A stretch of 52,187 nt of DNA. It comes from Peptococcaceae bacterium (GTDB lineage Bacteria > Bacillota > Peptococcia > Peptococcales > Peptococcaceae). The stretch spans positions 1 to 52,187 of the forward strand of contig JAFQEO010000024.1 of assembly GCA_017399005.1 (NCBI GenBank), in the 5' to 3' direction. Below, one piece after another: positions 40,749 to 50,859 of the stretch. Numbering within the stretch: the first letter of the stretch is position 1; every line of letters starts with the position of its first letter. Made by a program: the position numbers and the translations under genes. The notes below the pieces were generated by a model. It was not told the origin of the DNA, ran no database searches, and saw only the letters and a program-made list of their open reading frames with translations.

Positions 40749-43700
40749 TTATTGCACAATGGAAACCATATCTAACAGAATCGCTTTTAATAAATCTAAA
40801 CATTTTTCCGCATCGGCGCTTCCCACCGTCATGCGCACCACAAGTTCTCCGCCGTCACTTCCGTATGTGAGTTGACGTTTATATTTTTTCATCAGCTCCA
40901 TCAGTTTCGGCATATCCATACCGGTATCCGGTTCAAAGCGGGCATGAACAACGCCGCCTTTCTGTTTCAGGCTTCGGATGCCGATATCCATACAGTAGAT
41001 TTTCAGCTCTGCCACACGCAGTAAATTCCATGTTTCTGCAGGTACATCGCCAAAACGATCTATCATTTCATCTTCCAGCAGATGCAGACGACTGATTGCT
41101 CGTGCCTGCTGAATACGCTGATAAAAGCCCAGTTTTACAGAACTGTCTCGAATATAATATTCAGGAATAAAGGCACTGACCTGTAAATCAATTTCCACTT
41201 CACGGCGCTTTCCGGTTTTTTCGCCTTTCAGTTCCCGGATAGCCTCATCCAGCATACTGCAATACAGATCAAACCCGACCGCAGCCACATGGCCATGCTG
41301 TTCTGCACCGAGTAGATTGCCCGCACCGCGAATTTCCAAATCACGCATGGCAATTTTAAAGCCGGAACCCAGTTCGGTATATTCGCGAATTGCCGCCAGA
41401 CGTTTTTCCGCCAGCTGGCTCAGTGTTTTATCTTTTTTATAAGTCAGATACGCATACGCCACCCGATTGCTTCGTCCAACGCGGCCTCGCAGCTGGTAAA
41501 GCTGCGCCAGACCCATTTTATCCGCCTCATCCACAATCATTGTATTGGCATTGGCAATATCCAGCCCTGTTTCAATAATGGTTGTGCATACCAGAACATC
41601 CGCTTCGTGATTGATAAAATCCATCATAATCTGTTCCAGCTGATGTTCTTTCATCTGCCCGTGGCCCACCAGAATTCGCGCTTCCGGCACCATCAGGCTG
41701 ATTTCTTCCGCAAGTCGTTCAATATCTTCAATGCGGTTATGCACTACATAGACCTGACCGCCCCGGCCCAGTTCACGGCGAATGGCGTCTTTCATCAGTT
41801 CCGGTGTCCGTTCAACGATATATGTCTGAATCGGATAACGGTCCTGCGGAGGTGTTTCAATCACACTCATATCACGGATACCTACCAGCGACATATGCAG
41901 CGTGCGGGGAATCGGCGTCGCCGACAAGGTTAATACATCCACCTGCGAACGCAGCCCTTTGATTTTTTCTTTATGGGTAACACCAAACCGCTGCTCCTCA
42001 TCCACAATCAATAGCCCAAGGTCGTGAAAACTGATGCTTTTACTCAGCAGTTTATGGGTCCCTACCACAATATCCACCGACCCGGCTTTTAATCCATCGA
42101 CGGTTTCCTTCTGCTGTTTTGGTGTACTGAACCGGCTCAGCATTTCCACACGCACACCGTATGCGTGAAACCGGCTTAAAAATGTATTGTAATGCTGCTG
42201 AGCCAGTACCGTTGTTGGCACCAGAACCGCTACCTGTTTGCCATCGTTCACAGCTTTGAATGCTGCACGGATTGCAACCTCGGTTTTCCCGTAGCCAACG
42301 TCACCGCAAATCAGACGGTCCATTACGGTTGACGACATCATGTCCCGTTTTACATCTTCGATGGCACGGAGCTGGTCTTCCGTTTCTACATAAGGGAAGG
42401 CATCTTCAAATTCCTTCTGCCACTGGTCATCCGGCGAAAAGGCATAGCCTTCCTGGCTTTTGCGCCGCGCATAAATCTGCAGCAAACCTTCCGCCAGTTT
42501 TTCCACCGATGCCTTTACTTTATTTTTTGTTCGCTGCCATTCACTGCCACCCAGTTTGTTTACCTTAGGGACAGCACCCTCATTGACGGTATATTTCTGC
42601 AGCAGATCAAACTGCTCCACCGGAATATAAAGCTTCCCGTCATCCGAATACTTGATAATCAGATAATCGCGCTCCACATCCTGCACTTTCAGACGCTCAA
42701 TGCCCATATAGCGGCCAATCCCGTGATTCATATGCACCACATAATCGCCTACTTTTAAATCATCCAGCTGCGTGATTTTCTGACCATCTTCCTGAAAAAA
42801 TTTCTTGTTTACTCGTTTTCGCTGCTGCTGGAATACTTCGGTTTCACTGATAAACACCAGACGACTCTGCGGGAATCGCGCACCATGGCTAATGTTGCCG
42901 TATGCCAGATAAATCTGCCCCGGATCCATTTGATACCGTTCCGCAATCCAGCTACACAGGATATCATTGTCGCTCAGCATCTGCTGCAGACGAAGCGCTT
43001 TCGCCTCCGATGTCAGCAGAATCAGAACGCTGTACTTCTGCTTCTGCCAGGTTTGCAGTTCTTCCACCAGAAGCTGAGGATTTCCAAAAAACGAAGAGAT
43101 ATTCTGGCAGTCTATTGCCATACGGCTGTCATGCTGCTGAAAAACCGATGCTTTCGGCAGAAGAGAAAAACATACGTGCCGTACCGGCTCAAACAGCTGA
43201 ACGAGTTCTCCCAGATCAAAGAAATATCCGGCCTGACCAGGCAGGGCACCTCCTTTTAAAAGCAGTTCACCGAAAGACTGCCTCCGCTCCTTTTCCAGAT
43301 ATTCCTGCGCCTCCTGAATGCGGTTTGCCTCATCCAGCACCACAAACAGCTCCCTGCCCATATAATCCAGAAGGCTGGCCTTTTCCGGATAAAAGAATGT
43401 CTGATACTGCTCCAGGCCGGTAAAATACATATCCTGCTGCAGCTTCTCCAGAAGTTCGCCAACTTTACCCTGCAGTCGTTCTAAAGGCTCTCTGTCTTTT
43501 CGTTTGGTAAGCTGTTCTATCTGATGACTGAACTGTTCTCTGATTTCCCGCACACCGGCTTCTTTGCACTGAGGCATCAGGAAAAATTCGCGACCCGGAA
43601 CCAGCCAGACCTGTTTCACTTTCTCAACCGAACACTGGCTGGATGTTTCAAAAAACCGGATAGAATCCACTTCATCATCGAAAAACTCCAGACGCAGCGG

Positions 43701-44285
43701 ATTTTTATAATTGGCTGAATAGATATCAAAGATTCCGCCGCGCACAGAAAACTGCCCGGCTCGTTCTACCTGTTCGGCATATTCGTATCCAAACGCTACA
43801 AGATGGGCTTTTAACGCCTGCTGTTCCATCTGCTGTCCTACTTCCAGCGACAGAATCCCTTCCTGAAAATCACCAACCGGAAGCAGCTTTTTACTCAGCC
43901 CTTCCATAGTCGTAACTACCGCAAACCGTTTACTACGCTCCAATACCAGATGCGAAAGTACTTCCAGACGTTTCTGTTCCAGTTCCCCGCTCTGCGCAAT
44001 CACTTCATAAGGAATCATCTCCAGCGCCGGGAAATACAGTGCTTCATAGCCCGGCAGCAGATTCACCAGGTCTTCCCACAATTCCTTTGCCCGTTTTTCC
44101 GTATCACAAACAACCAGCAGATTTCCCGCCTGCTGATTTGCCAGGGCTGCTGTAATCAATGTACGCTGCCCCTCATATACGCCGTACACTACCGCTTCAT
44201 TATTAAAATCCAGATACTGCTTTACCTTTTCAATCTCCGGATCTTTCTGTAAAAAATCCAGAAGCCCCGGTTTTCCGGTTTCCAT
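40749..44285 (-). CDS. mfd: Transcription-repair coupling factor
   Basis: Mfd removes RNA polymerase stalled at DNA lesions and recruits UvrA. The 1178 residues match the family. The UvrB-like N-terminal part ([24 protein letters not shown]) is followed by the polymerase-interaction domain ([19 protein letters not shown]). The RecG-like translocase has [14 protein letters not shown] and [12 protein letters not shown], followed by the TRG and C-terminal regulatory domains. GAGGTGAG precedes the ATG. It lies between pth and the parvulin gene. Confidence 0.97.
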   Translation of the reverse strand: METGKPGLLDFLQKDPEIEKVKQYLDFNNEAVVYGVYEGQRTLITAALANQQAGNLLVVCDTEKRAKELWEDLVNLLPGYEALYFPALEMIPYEVIAQSGELEQKRLEVLSHLVLERSKRFAVVTTMEGLSKKLLPVGDFQEGILSLEVGQQMEQQALKAHLVAFGYEYAEQVERAGQFSVRGGIFDIYSANYKNPLRLEFFDDEVDSIRFFETSSQCSVEKVKQVWLVPGREFFLMPQCKEAGVREIREQFSHQIEQLTKRKDREPLERLQGKVGELLEKLQQDMYFTGLEQYQTFFYPEKASLLDYMGRELFVVLDEANRIQEAQEYLEKERRQSFGELLLKGGALPGQAGYFFDLGELVQLFEPVRHVCFSLLPKASVFQQHDSRMAIDCQNISSFFGNPQLLVEELQTWQKQKYSVLILLTSEAKALRLQQMLSDNDILCSWIAERYQMDPGQIYLAYGNISHGARFPQSRLVFISETEVFQQQRKRVNKKFFQEDGQKITQLDDLKVGDYVVHMNHGIGRYMGIERLKVQDVERDYLIIKYSDDGKLYIPVEQFDLLQKYTVNEGAVPKVNKLGGSEWQRTKNKVKASVEKLAEGLLQIYARRKSQEGYAFSPDDQWQKEFEDAFPYVETEDQLRAIEDVKRDMMSSTVMDRLICGDVGYGKTEVAIRAAFKAVNDGKQVAVLVPTTVLAQQHYNTFLSRFHAYGVRVEMLSRFSTPKQQKETVDGLKAGSVDIVVGTHKLLSKSISFHDLGLLIVDEEQRFGVTHKEKIKGLRSQVDVLTLSATPIPRTLHMSLVGIRDMSVIETPPQDRYPIQTYIVERTPELMKDAIRRELGRGGQVYVVHNRIEDIERLAEEISLMVPEARILVGHGQMKEHQLEQIMMDFINHEADVLVCTTIIETGLDIANANTMIVDEADKMGLAQLYQLRGRVGRSNRVAYAYLTYKKDKTLSQLAEKRLAAIREYTELGSGFKIAMRDLEIRGAGNLLGAEQHGHVAAVGFDLYCSMLDEAIRELKGEKTGKRREVEIDLQVSAFIPEYYIRDSSVKLGFYQRIQQARAISRLHLLEDEMIDRFGDVPAETWNLLRVAELKIYCMDIGIRSLKQKGGVVHARFEPDTGMDMPKLMELMKKYKRQLTYGSDGGELVVRMTVGSADAEKCLDLLKAILLDMVSIVQ

Positions 44286-44327
44286 ACAATCTCACCTCAT
44301 CTATCGGCAGTTCTATACTTTTCAAAA

Positions 44328-44343
44328 TGTTTCACGTGAAACA
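44328..44343. promoter_or_regulatory. parS: parS centromere site (ParB/Spo0J binding)
   Basis: TGTTTCACGTGAAACA is the 16-bp perfect palindrome that matches the ParB/Spo0J consensus at every position. It lies between mfd and pth, outside coding sequence. Such sites cluster near the replication origin. Confidence 0.9.
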
Positions 44344-44379
44344 TTTATATTTCATCATATCAAATCAAAATCTTTCGAG

Positions 44380-44508
44380 TATAAGGCGACGATAAATTTG
44401 CATATAGCAAGGCGGCTTTCAAATTTGTGAAGCGACGCGTACTAGAGGTACGCGAATAAGCGAATTTGAAAACAACACAGCTATATGTAAATTTATCTAG
44501 CCTTTGTA
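44380..44508. repeat. Long imperfect palindromic element overlapping the 3' end of pth
   Basis: The arms GATAAATTTGCATATAGC and GCTATATGTAAATTTATC bracket a second inverted pair (TTTCAAATTTG with CAAATTTGA-like sequence) and a central GCGTAC-TAGAG-GTACGC stem. The structure is about 125 bases long, like a dispersed palindromic repeat. It supplies the pth stop codon and its last codons. Confidence 0.75.
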
Positions 44509-45056
44509 TTATACCGGTTCATCGCCGGCGCAATCCCCTCACTCAACCACGCCTTTACTGCACCAACCGATGTTTCCACCGCCTCGTCAATAGCTTTTTT
44601 GTCTGCACCTGTAAACGGAGTCAGCACATAATCTTTGGTATCATATTTCGCTTTGCCGATACCAATTTTCAGACGGTCAAAATCATTGGAATTCAGATGC
44701 GCAATGATATTTTTAATCCCGTTGTGCCCACCTGCTCCGCCTCCCTGTTTAAAGCGCAGCTGCCCCGGAGGCAGATCCAGATCATCATGAATCACCAGCA
44801 GGTCATCAATCCGGTCATTGTAATAATTCAACAGTTCCATAACTGACTGACCACTCAGATTCATGTATGTCTGCGGTTTTACCAGCAGAATTTTTTCGCC
44901 GTCCCAGTGTACAATCTGTGTCAGTGCCTGACACTGCTTTTTCTCAACAGTTTCATTCAGTTCTTTCGCAATAGCGTCGATTACCATGAAACCCACATTA
45001 TGTTTTGTGTTGGCATATTCTTTTCCAGGATTACCGAGACCGATAATCATTTTCAT
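44493..45056 (-). CDS. pth: Peptidyl-tRNA hydrolase
   Basis: Pth releases peptides from peptidyl-tRNA that has fallen off the ribosome. The 187 residues show IIGLGNPGKEYANTKHNVGF with the catalytic His, KPQTYMNLSG and HDDLDLPPGQLRFKQGGG followed by GHNGIKNI. GGAGGAG precedes the ATG. Its final residues (about TKAR) are encoded by the palindromic element, so the original C-terminus may have been replaced. Confidence 0.95.
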   Translation of the reverse strand: MKMIIGLGNPGKEYANTKHNVGFMVIDAIAKELNETVEKKQCQALTQIVHWDGEKILLVKPQTYMNLSGQSVMELLNYYNDRIDDLLVIHDDLDLPPGQLRFKQGGGAGGHNGIKNIIAHLNSNDFDRLKIGIGKAKYDTKDYVLTPFTGADKKAIDEAVETSVGAVKAWLSEGIAPAMNRYNTKAR

Positions 45057-45084
45057 AAGATATCTCCTCCTCTAGTTTAACGGA

Positions 45085-45113
45085 ATGCTATTCAAATATA
45101 TTCCTGTATACAA
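45085..45113 (-). promoter_or_regulatory. Candidate pth-mfd promoter
   Basis: TTGTAT, 17-bp spacer, TAGCAT on the minus strand, close to pth. Confidence 0.4.
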
Positions 45114-45314
45114 AAATATGAAAGAAATCAAACAAACACAGCAAAGCCGAGGAATCGCCAGTAGATTCATCGACTTGTTTCGTTTTCTTATATGGTATCA
45201 GTTATTTACACAACCGATTCTCTTTTAATTGTTTCGCCGTCTTTATGCAATTTCCTTTTTGCTGCAGCGTTTTCGCATCTGGTCATCGATAGAAAAATCA
45301 AATAAAACCTAAAA
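45114..45314. other. Intergenic region between prs and pth without a gene
   Basis: No coding sequence is seen. A weak hairpin (CGATGAATC with GATTCCTCG on the minus strand, near 45153-45177) is followed by T-rich sequence and may be a secondary terminator. Confidence 0.5.
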
Positions 45315-45348
45315 TCAAAAAAAGAGCTGCCGCAATATACGACAGCTC
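45315..45348 (-). terminator. prs terminator
   Basis: GAGCTGTCG pairs with CGGCAGCTC (one mismatch), followed on the minus strand by TTTTTTT. It starts 13 bases after the prs stop. Confidence 0.85.
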
Positions 45349-45360
45349 AAAAAGTTTAAA

Positions 45361-46311
45361 TTAACGGAACAGATCGCTAACAGAACGATCGTTGTGAATG
45401 CGCAGAATTGCTTCCCCGATAATTGGAGCAACAGACAGAACTTTGATTTTGTCACATTTTTTATCGCCCAAAGGAATGGTGTTGGTTGTAACCAGTTCCT
45501 GAATTGGGGATTTTTCGATACGTTCAATCGCAGGACCAGACAGAACAGCATGTGTGCAACATGCATCAACGCATTTTGCACCTCTGTCCATCAGAGCCTG
45601 TGCACCGTTTGTGATAGTACCGGCTGTATCAATCATATCGTCAACCAGAATTACTTCTTTGCCTTCGATATCACCGATGATATTCATAACTTCAGATACG
45701 TTTGGTCTTGGTCTTCTCTTATCGATAATTGCCAGAGGAACACCAATCTGTTCAGCCAGGTTTCTTGCTCTTGCAACACCGCCCATGTCTGGAGAAACTA
45801 CTACCAGATTTTCGGTGTCTTTGTGTTTATAGTAATCAGCCAGAATTGGCAGACCCATCAGGTTGTCCAGTGGAATATCAAAGAAGCCCTGAATCTGCTG
45901 TGCGTGTAAATCCATTGCTAATACACGACGAGCGCCGGCTTTGTCAATCAGGTTTGCTACCAGTTTTGCAGTGATTGGTTCACGACCGCGGGATTTACGA
46001 TCCTGACGTGCATAACCATAGTATGGCAGTACTGCTGTAATGCGTTTTGCAGATGCGCGACGCATTGCATCAATCATGATTAACAGTTCCATCATATTAT
46101 CGTTTACTGGTGTGCAGGTTGGCTGAATGATATATACATCATCACCGCGAACACTCTCATCAATCATAATGCTGATTTCGCCATCGCTAAAGTGTTTTAC
46201 CTGTGCATCACCCACTTTGGTGCCGATGTATTCTGCAATTTCCTGTGCCAGTTCAGGATTCGCATTCCCAGTAAATAATTTTAAGTTACCGATTTTTTTT
46301 TCTGTAGTCAT
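45361..46311 (-). CDS. prs: Ribose-phosphate pyrophosphokinase
   Basis: This enzyme makes PRPP from ribose 5-phosphate and ATP for nucleotide, His and Trp synthesis. The 316 residues include [16 protein letters not shown], the flexible-loop [17 protein letters not shown] and the PRPP-binding motif [17 protein letters not shown] precedes the ATG. It lies downstream of glmU, the usual Bacillota order, but has its own promoter. Confidence 0.98.
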   Translation of the reverse strand: MTTEKKIGNLKLFTGNANPELAQEIAEYIGTKVGDAQVKHFSDGEISIMIDESVRGDDVYIIQPTCTPVNDNMMELLIMIDAMRRASAKRITAVLPYYGYARQDRKSRGREPITAKLVANLIDKAGARRVLAMDLHAQQIQGFFDIPLDNLMGLPILADYYKHKDTENLVVVSPDMGGVARARNLAEQIGVPLAIIDKRRPRPNVSEVMNIIGDIEGKEVILVDDMIDTAGTITNGAQALMDRGAKCVDACCTHAVLSGPAIERIEKSPIQELVTTNTIPLGDKKCDKIKVLSVAPIIGEAILRIHNDRSVSDLFR

Positions 46312-46353
46312 TTGGTTTTCTCCCCCTAACCAGTTCTAAACTGTGCTATATCT

Positions 46354-46382
46354 ATAATACTCAATCTATCCGGCAAACTCAA
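46354..46382 (-). promoter_or_regulatory. prs promoter
   Basis: TTGAGT, 17-bp spacer, TATTAT on the minus strand, between glmU and prs. Confidence 0.6.
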
Positions 46383-46432
46383 CCTTTATTTGTCGATATT
46401 TCTAGAAAAGATAAGAAATTTTTTCGTTTTTC

Positions 46433-47785
46433 TTATTTTTTTCTCCAGTTTTCTTTTACACGTAAATCTGCGCGTGTTACTGCCAGTGCACTGTCCGGAA
46501 CATCCTTTGTAATGGTGGAACCCGCACCGATAAATGCGTTTTCCTCCACTGTAACCGGAGCTACCAGATTGGTATTGCTTCCAATAAATGCACCGTCTTT
46601 GATAACAGTCTGATATTTATGAACACCATCATAGTTGCAGGTAATGGTACCGCAACCAATGTTAACTTTACTTCCTACAATTGAATCGCCAACATAGGAC
46701 AGGTGCGGAATTTTGCTGCCTTCACCCACCTGCGATTTTTTCACTTCAACGAAGTCGCCGATTTTTACATTGTCTGCCAGTGCAGTTCCCGGACGCAGGT
46801 ATGCCATTGGCCCGATTTTACATCCGTTTCCTACTTTGCTTTCTGTAATAACCGTGCTCTGGATATCATTGCCGTTTCCAATCTGGCTGTCTACAAACCG
46901 GCAGTTCATCCCGATAACATTATCGCTGCCGATAACAGTTTTTCCTTCCAGAACAACATTTGGATAAATAATCGTATCGTTTCCGATTACAACATCCGCT
47001 CCAATATAAGTTGCCGACGGGTCAATCAGAGTCACTCCGGCCAGCATAATTTCTTCACATTTGCGCTGACGCAGAATCGCTTCTGCCTGAGACAGCTGAA
47101 TCCGGTTGTTTACCCCCAGACTTTCATTAAAATCTGCCAGTACAAAACCGCCCACAGGCAGATTATGCAGATTTGCAATTTTAATTAAATCCGTCAGATA
47201 ATATTCTTTCTGTGCATTGTTTGTATCCAGAGCAGATAAATACTGCAGCAGGAATTTCTGATCAAAACAATAGGTCCCGGTATTGATTTCTTTAATCAGC
47301 TTCTGCTGTTCATCTGCATCCTTCTGCTCCACGATAGCTGTAATCTGCTGTTCCTGACGCACAATACGACCATACCCTGTTGGATTTTCCGCATATGCTG
47401 TCAGCAAGGTTACCGCATTGCCTTCCGCCTGATGTTTTTCAATCAGTGCCTGAATCGTCTGTGCACGCAAAAGCGGAGTGTCACCGCAGATTACCAGCAC
47501 GCAGTCGTTATCCGCCGGCAGAGCAGGTGCAGCCTGCATTACCGCGTGCCCGGTGCCCAGCTGTTCTGTCTGATATACAATATCGGCCTGACCTTCTACC
47601 ACAGAAGCCACCTGGTCACCGCCGTGCCCCAGTACTGCAATTTTATCTTCTACACCGGCCTGGCTTAAGCAGTCGATAACCCACTGCACCATCGGTTTCC
47701 CCAATGCCTTATGCAATACTTTCGGTAATTTGGATTTCATTCTGGTTCCCTGACCGGCAGCCAGAATGACAGCTGTTGTTTTCAT
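46433..47785 (-). CDS. glmU: Bifunctional UDP-GlcNAc pyrophosphorylase / GlcN-1-P acetyltransferase
   Basis: GlmU makes UDP-N-acetylglucosamine for peptidoglycan and glycans. The 450 residues have the N-terminal uridylyltransferase motif LAAGQGTRMKSKLPKVLH and CGDTPLL. The C-terminal half is a left-handed beta-helix with hexapeptide repeats (VVIGNDTIIYPNVVLEGKTV, KIGDFVEVKKS) and the acetyltransferase segment NIGCGTITCNYDGVHK. AAGGAGA precedes the ATG. It is divergent from islA. Confidence 0.97.
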   Translation of the reverse strand: MKTTAVILAAGQGTRMKSKLPKVLHKALGKPMVQWVIDCLSQAGVEDKIAVLGHGGDQVASVVEGQADIVYQTEQLGTGHAVMQAAPALPADNDCVLVICGDTPLLRAQTIQALIEKHQAEGNAVTLLTAYAENPTGYGRIVRQEQQITAIVEQKDADEQQKLIKEINTGTYCFDQKFLLQYLSALDTNNAQKEYYLTDLIKIANLHNLPVGGFVLADFNESLGVNNRIQLSQAEAILRQRKCEEIMLAGVTLIDPSATYIGADVVIGNDTIIYPNVVLEGKTVIGSDNVIGMNCRFVDSQIGNGNDIQSTVITESKVGNGCKIGPMAYLRPGTALADNVKIGDFVEVKKSQVGEGSKIPHLSYVGDSIVGSKVNIGCGTITCNYDGVHKYQTVIKDGAFIGSNTNLVAPVTVEENAFIGAGSTITKDVPDSALAVTRADLRVKENWRKK

Positions 47786-47907
47786 AGAAATGTCTCCTTT
47801 TCTTTGCGTTTTATCCGTTCTAAAGCAGTCTCTGCTACTTACATTTTTTTGATTTTAAACAGGTTTGTTTCACCTTTTAACTGCAATACAGGAAAGGTAT
47901 TGTCAAT

Positions 47908-47936
47908 AGTTTACCATATTTTCAGTTCAGAAACAA
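47908..47936 (-). promoter_or_regulatory. Candidate glmU promoter
   Basis: TTGTTT, 17-bp spacer, TAAACT on the minus strand, about 120 bases upstream of glmU. Confidence 0.45.
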
Positions 47937-48038
47937 TATCGCTCTCCCTCTTGCACAGAATTTCTTTTTTTCCTTATTTACAGCCAATAAACCGGCGCCT
48001 TTGCAATACGCATTCTTTTTTGAATCGTCCCAATCTTA

Positions 48039-48060
48039 TTGCAACTTATAGTTACAATAG
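48039..48060. promoter_or_regulatory. Possible operator upstream of islA
   Basis: ATTGCAAC-ttata-GTTACAAT is an inverted repeat with one mismatch, located just upstream of the islA -35. Its right half (GTTACAATAG) recurs exactly over the islB -10 at 50820-50829, suggesting a shared regulator or chance. Confidence 0.35.
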
Positions 48061-48095
48061 AGCGGTCCATGGAAGGAATAAGAGATACTAATGTG

Positions 48096-48124
48096 TTGTA
48101 TAAAGTTGTCCCCGTGGGTATAAT
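48096..48124 (+). promoter_or_regulatory. islA promoter
   Basis: TTGTAT, 17-bp spacer, TATAAT on the plus strand, about 80 bases before the ATG. The -35 hexamer is identical to that of the islB promoter. Confidence 0.75.
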
Positions 48125-48203
48125 TAAAACAGGTAAAGGTTGGGGCAAAACGCCTCAATAGAAAATAAACTATTTTTAATTAGAAGAAAGGATGATTACC
48201 ACC

Positions 48204-50708
48204 ATGACACAGCCAATTCAATGCTGCTACTCTCCACACGAAGAGCACATCATGCGTGCTAACGAAGGGAGTAACGACTACAAAAAAGGCAGAGAAAGAA
48301 TCTACAAAATCTTAGACCGTAACCAGAACCTGAAACCAGTGATTGATGCTGAACGTGCTAAATACTTCACAGAATCCATGGCTCAGACCGAAGGTGAACA
48401 CCTGACACTGAGATGGGCAAAAGCTCTGATGCACATCGCTAAAAACATCACTGTATATGTTGAAGAAGACAGCTTACTGGCTGGTCGTATCGGTTGCCAG
48501 GGTCGCTATGGTATCCTGTACCCTGAACTGGACGGCGATATCTTCGAAGAAGCTATCAAATTACTGCCAACACGTGTAACTTCTCCATTCAACATGACAC
48601 AGGAAACCGTTGATACCATCCTGAACGACATCGCTCCATACTGGGATGTTAACACAGGTAGAGGTAAAACATTCTTCAACGACCTGTACGATGCACTGCC
48701 AGCTGATACATTAGCTGTAACATACGAACCAGAATTCAAATCTACTTCCAGATTTATCGTAAACGAAACAGCTTCCTTCCGCTCCTCCAACCAGTGGGTT
48801 CCAGACTTTGAAAAAGTTCTGAAACGCGGTTTCAAAGGTCTGAAAGAAGAAGCTCTGGAAAAATTAGCTGCTCTGGATAACTACGATCCACTGGACAACG
48901 TAAACAAAAAACCATTCTACGAAGCAATCGTAATCGTTTGCGACGCTATCGTTCTGTGGGCTAACCGTTACGCTGACCTGTACGAAGTAGAAGCAGAAAA
49001 AGAAACCGATCCAGTTCGCAAACAGGAAATGGTTGACATCGCTGCTCGTTGCCGTTGGGTACCAGAAAACCCAGCTCGTGACTTCCGTGAAGCTATCCAG
49101 TCTCAGTGGTTCACCCAGATGTTCTCCCGTCTGGAACAGAAAACCGGTACAATCGTATCCAACGGTCGTATGGACCAGTACCTGTACCCATACTACAAAG
49201 CTGATAAAGAAGCTGGTAAACTGACAGACGAACAGGCTATGGAACTGCTGGAATGCATGTGGGTTGGTATGGCTCAGTTCATCGACCTGTACATGTCCGT
49301 AACTGGTGGTGCGTTCAACGAAGGTTACGCTCACTGGGAAGCTGTTACAATCGGTGGCCAGACACCAGATGGTCAGGATGCTACTAACGAACTGACCTAC
49401 CTGTTCCTGAAATCCAAACAGGAATTCCCTCTGCACTACCCAGACTTAGCAGCTCGTGTACATGCTCGTTCTCCACAGCGTTACATCGAAGAATGTGCTA
49501 AAACAATTAAAGAAGGTTCCGGTTTCCCTAAACTGTTAAACGACGAAGAAATCGTTCTGCAGTTAGTTTCCAACGGCGCTAAAATCCATGAAGCATTTGA
49601 CTATGCTGTATCCGGTTGTGCTGAAGCGAGAATGCCTAACCGTGACACCTTTACTTCCGGTGGTGTATACATCAACTTTGCATCCGCAATCGAAATGATG
49701 ATGTACAACGGTCGTACATTCAAAACTGGCGATGAATTACTGGGTATCGAAACAGGCGATGTTGAAACATTCGAAACTTGGGATGATGTATGGAATGCAT
49801 ACGTAATCCAGGCTAAAAACCTGTTAAGACACGCTTTCATCCAGCAGAAAAACATCAACAGACTGCGTGAAAAACACTTCGCTGCTCCAATGCTGTCCGC
49901 TATGCATGACCTGTGCATGGAAAACGCATTAGACCTGCACACTGAATTCATCCCAGGTGGCGTTGATATCGGTTACTTCGAATCCATGGGCTTCGGTACC
50001 GTAGTTGACTCCCTGGCTGCTATCAAAAAATTAGTATTTGATGAAAAAGTAACTACTCTGGTAGAAATCAGAGAAGCTATGAAAGCTAACTTCGAAGGTT
50101 ACGAAGTATTAAAACAGCGTTTACTGAACGCTCCAAAATACGGTAACAACGATCCATACGCTGACGAAATCGGTAAAGCTTGCGACTTAGTATGCTCCGA
50201 ATTCACAGACAAATACTCCAAATCTCTGGGTATTGAATACTGCCTGCGTTATGTACCATTTACATCTCACGTACCATTCGGTAAAGTTGTAGGTGCTACA
50301 CCTAACGGTCGTGTTGCTTACTTCCCACTGTCTGACGGTTCCTCCGCTTCCCATGGTTGCGATACCAACGGTCCAACAGCAGTTATGTTAAGTAACTACT
50401 TCACCAAAAACCCAGGCTTCCATGACAGAGCAGCTCGTCTGCTGAACATCAAATTCGACCCAAGTACTGTTGCTGGCGAAGACGGTACCAAAAAACTGGC
50501 TTCCTTCATCAGAACATGGTGCGACCTGAAACTGTGGCATGTACAGTTCAACGTAATCAACAAAGAAACTCTGATCGCTGCGAAAGAAAATCCAGATCGT
50601 TACAGAGGCTTAATCGTTCGTATCGCTGGTTACTCCGCATACTTCTGCGACCTGTCCCCAGCTCTGCAGGACGACCTGATTGCTCGTACACAGCAGACAA
50701 CAATCTAA
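48204..50708 (+). CDS. islA: Glycyl radical enzyme, isethionate sulfite-lyase
   Basis: This enzyme is predicted to cleave the C-S bond of isethionate to acetaldehyde and sulfite by glycyl-radical chemistry in the cytoplasm under anoxia. The 834 residues have a PFL-like barrel and a C-terminal Gly-radical domain ([10 protein letters not shown]809). The thiyl Cys and base are C472 and E474 in [11 protein letters not shown]193, Q197, W378, R682 and F686 fall where Bilophila IslA has, as I recall, R189, Q193, W374, R678 and F682. All of these, and C468/E470/G805, are shifted by exactly +4. GCAE excludes choline lyase and glycerol/propanediol dehydratases (GCVEP). Dihydroxypropanesulfonate lyase (HpsG) is the main alternative. 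ATG 48204 was preferred because an ATG four codons upstream abuts the AAAGG site. Confidence 0.8.
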   Translation: MTQPIQCCYSPHEEHIMRANEGSNDYKKGRERIYKILDRNQNLKPVIDAERAKYFTESMAQTEGEHLTLRWAKALMHIAKNITVYVEEDSLLAGRIGCQGRYGILYPELDGDIFEEAIKLLPTRVTSPFNMTQETVDTILNDIAPYWDVNTGRGKTFFNDLYDALPADTLAVTYEPEFKSTSRFIVNETASFRSSNQWVPDFEKVLKRGFKGLKEEALEKLAALDNYDPLDNVNKKPFYEAIVIVCDAIVLWANRYADLYEVEAEKETDPVRKQEMVDIAARCRWVPENPARDFREAIQSQWFTQMFSRLEQKTGTIVSNGRMDQYLYPYYKADKEAGKLTDEQAMELLECMWVGMAQFIDLYMSVTGGAFNEGYAHWEAVTIGGQTPDGQDATNELTYLFLKSKQEFPLHYPDLAARVHARSPQRYIEECAKTIKEGSGFPKLLNDEEIVLQLVSNGAKIHEAFDYAVSGCAEARMPNRDTFTSGGVYINFASAIEMMMYNGRTFKTGDELLGIETGDVETFETWDDVWNAYVIQAKNLLRHAFIQQKNINRLREKHFAAPMLSAMHDLCMENALDLHTEFIPGGVDIGYFESMGFGTVVDSLAAIKKLVFDEKVTTLVEIREAMKANFEGYEVLKQRLLNAPKYGNNDPYADEIGKACDLVCSEFTDKYSKSLGIEYCLRYVPFTSHVPFGKVVGATPNGRVAYFPLSDGSSASHGCDTNGPTAVMLSNYFTKNPGFHDRAARLLNIKFDPSTVAGEDGTKKLASFIRTWCDLKLWHVQFNVINKETLIAAKENPDRYRGLIVRIAGYSAYFCDLSPALQDDLIARTQQTTI

Positions 50709-50740
50709 TTGCTGCATAAATAAAACTTTATAAGCAATCA

Positions 50741-50771
50741 AAAATGGGCGGGTTTTATACCCGCCCATTTT
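50741..50771 (+). terminator. Terminator between islA and islB
   Basis: AAAATGGGCGGG pairs perfectly with CCCGCCCATTTT, followed by TTTAAT on the plus strand. It ends islA transcripts and separates the enzyme from its activase. Confidence 0.85.
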
Positions 50772-50798
50772 AATAATATCGTTGTTGTAATATCAGTG

Positions 50799-50827
50799 TT
50801 GTATTTCGTCTGATTATTCGTTACAAT
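50799..50827 (+). promoter_or_regulatory. islB promoter
   Basis: TTGTAT, 17-bp spacer, TACAAT on the plus strand, about 33 bases before the islB ATG. Confidence 0.7.
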
Positions 50828-50859
50828 AGTTACATCAACAGTTCTAAGGAGGTGCAGCC

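Larger units (their letters stand above)
47786..48203. other. Divergent regulatory region between glmU and islA
   Basis: The 418 bases without a gene contain the minus-strand glmU promoter (47908-47936), an inverted repeat (48039-48058) and the plus-strand islA promoter (48096-48124). A roughly 70-base islA leader follows, with a small GGGGC/GCCTC hairpin near 48142-48156. No riboswitch class was recognised. Confidence 0.6.

Noticed and set aside
44380-44508. Insertion sequence
   Set aside because: No transposase frame is present and the whole element is about 125 bases, so it is at most a non-autonomous repeat.
48125-48203. Riboswitch in the islA leader
   Set aside because: The leader is only about 70 bases with one short hairpin, and it matches no riboswitch consensus I know.
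48204-50708. Choline trimethylamine-lyase, glycerol/propanediol dehydratase or pyruvate formate-lyase
   Set aside because: The active-site motif is GCAE rather than GCVEP or the double Cys of PFL, and the sulfonate-type Arg/Gln set is present.
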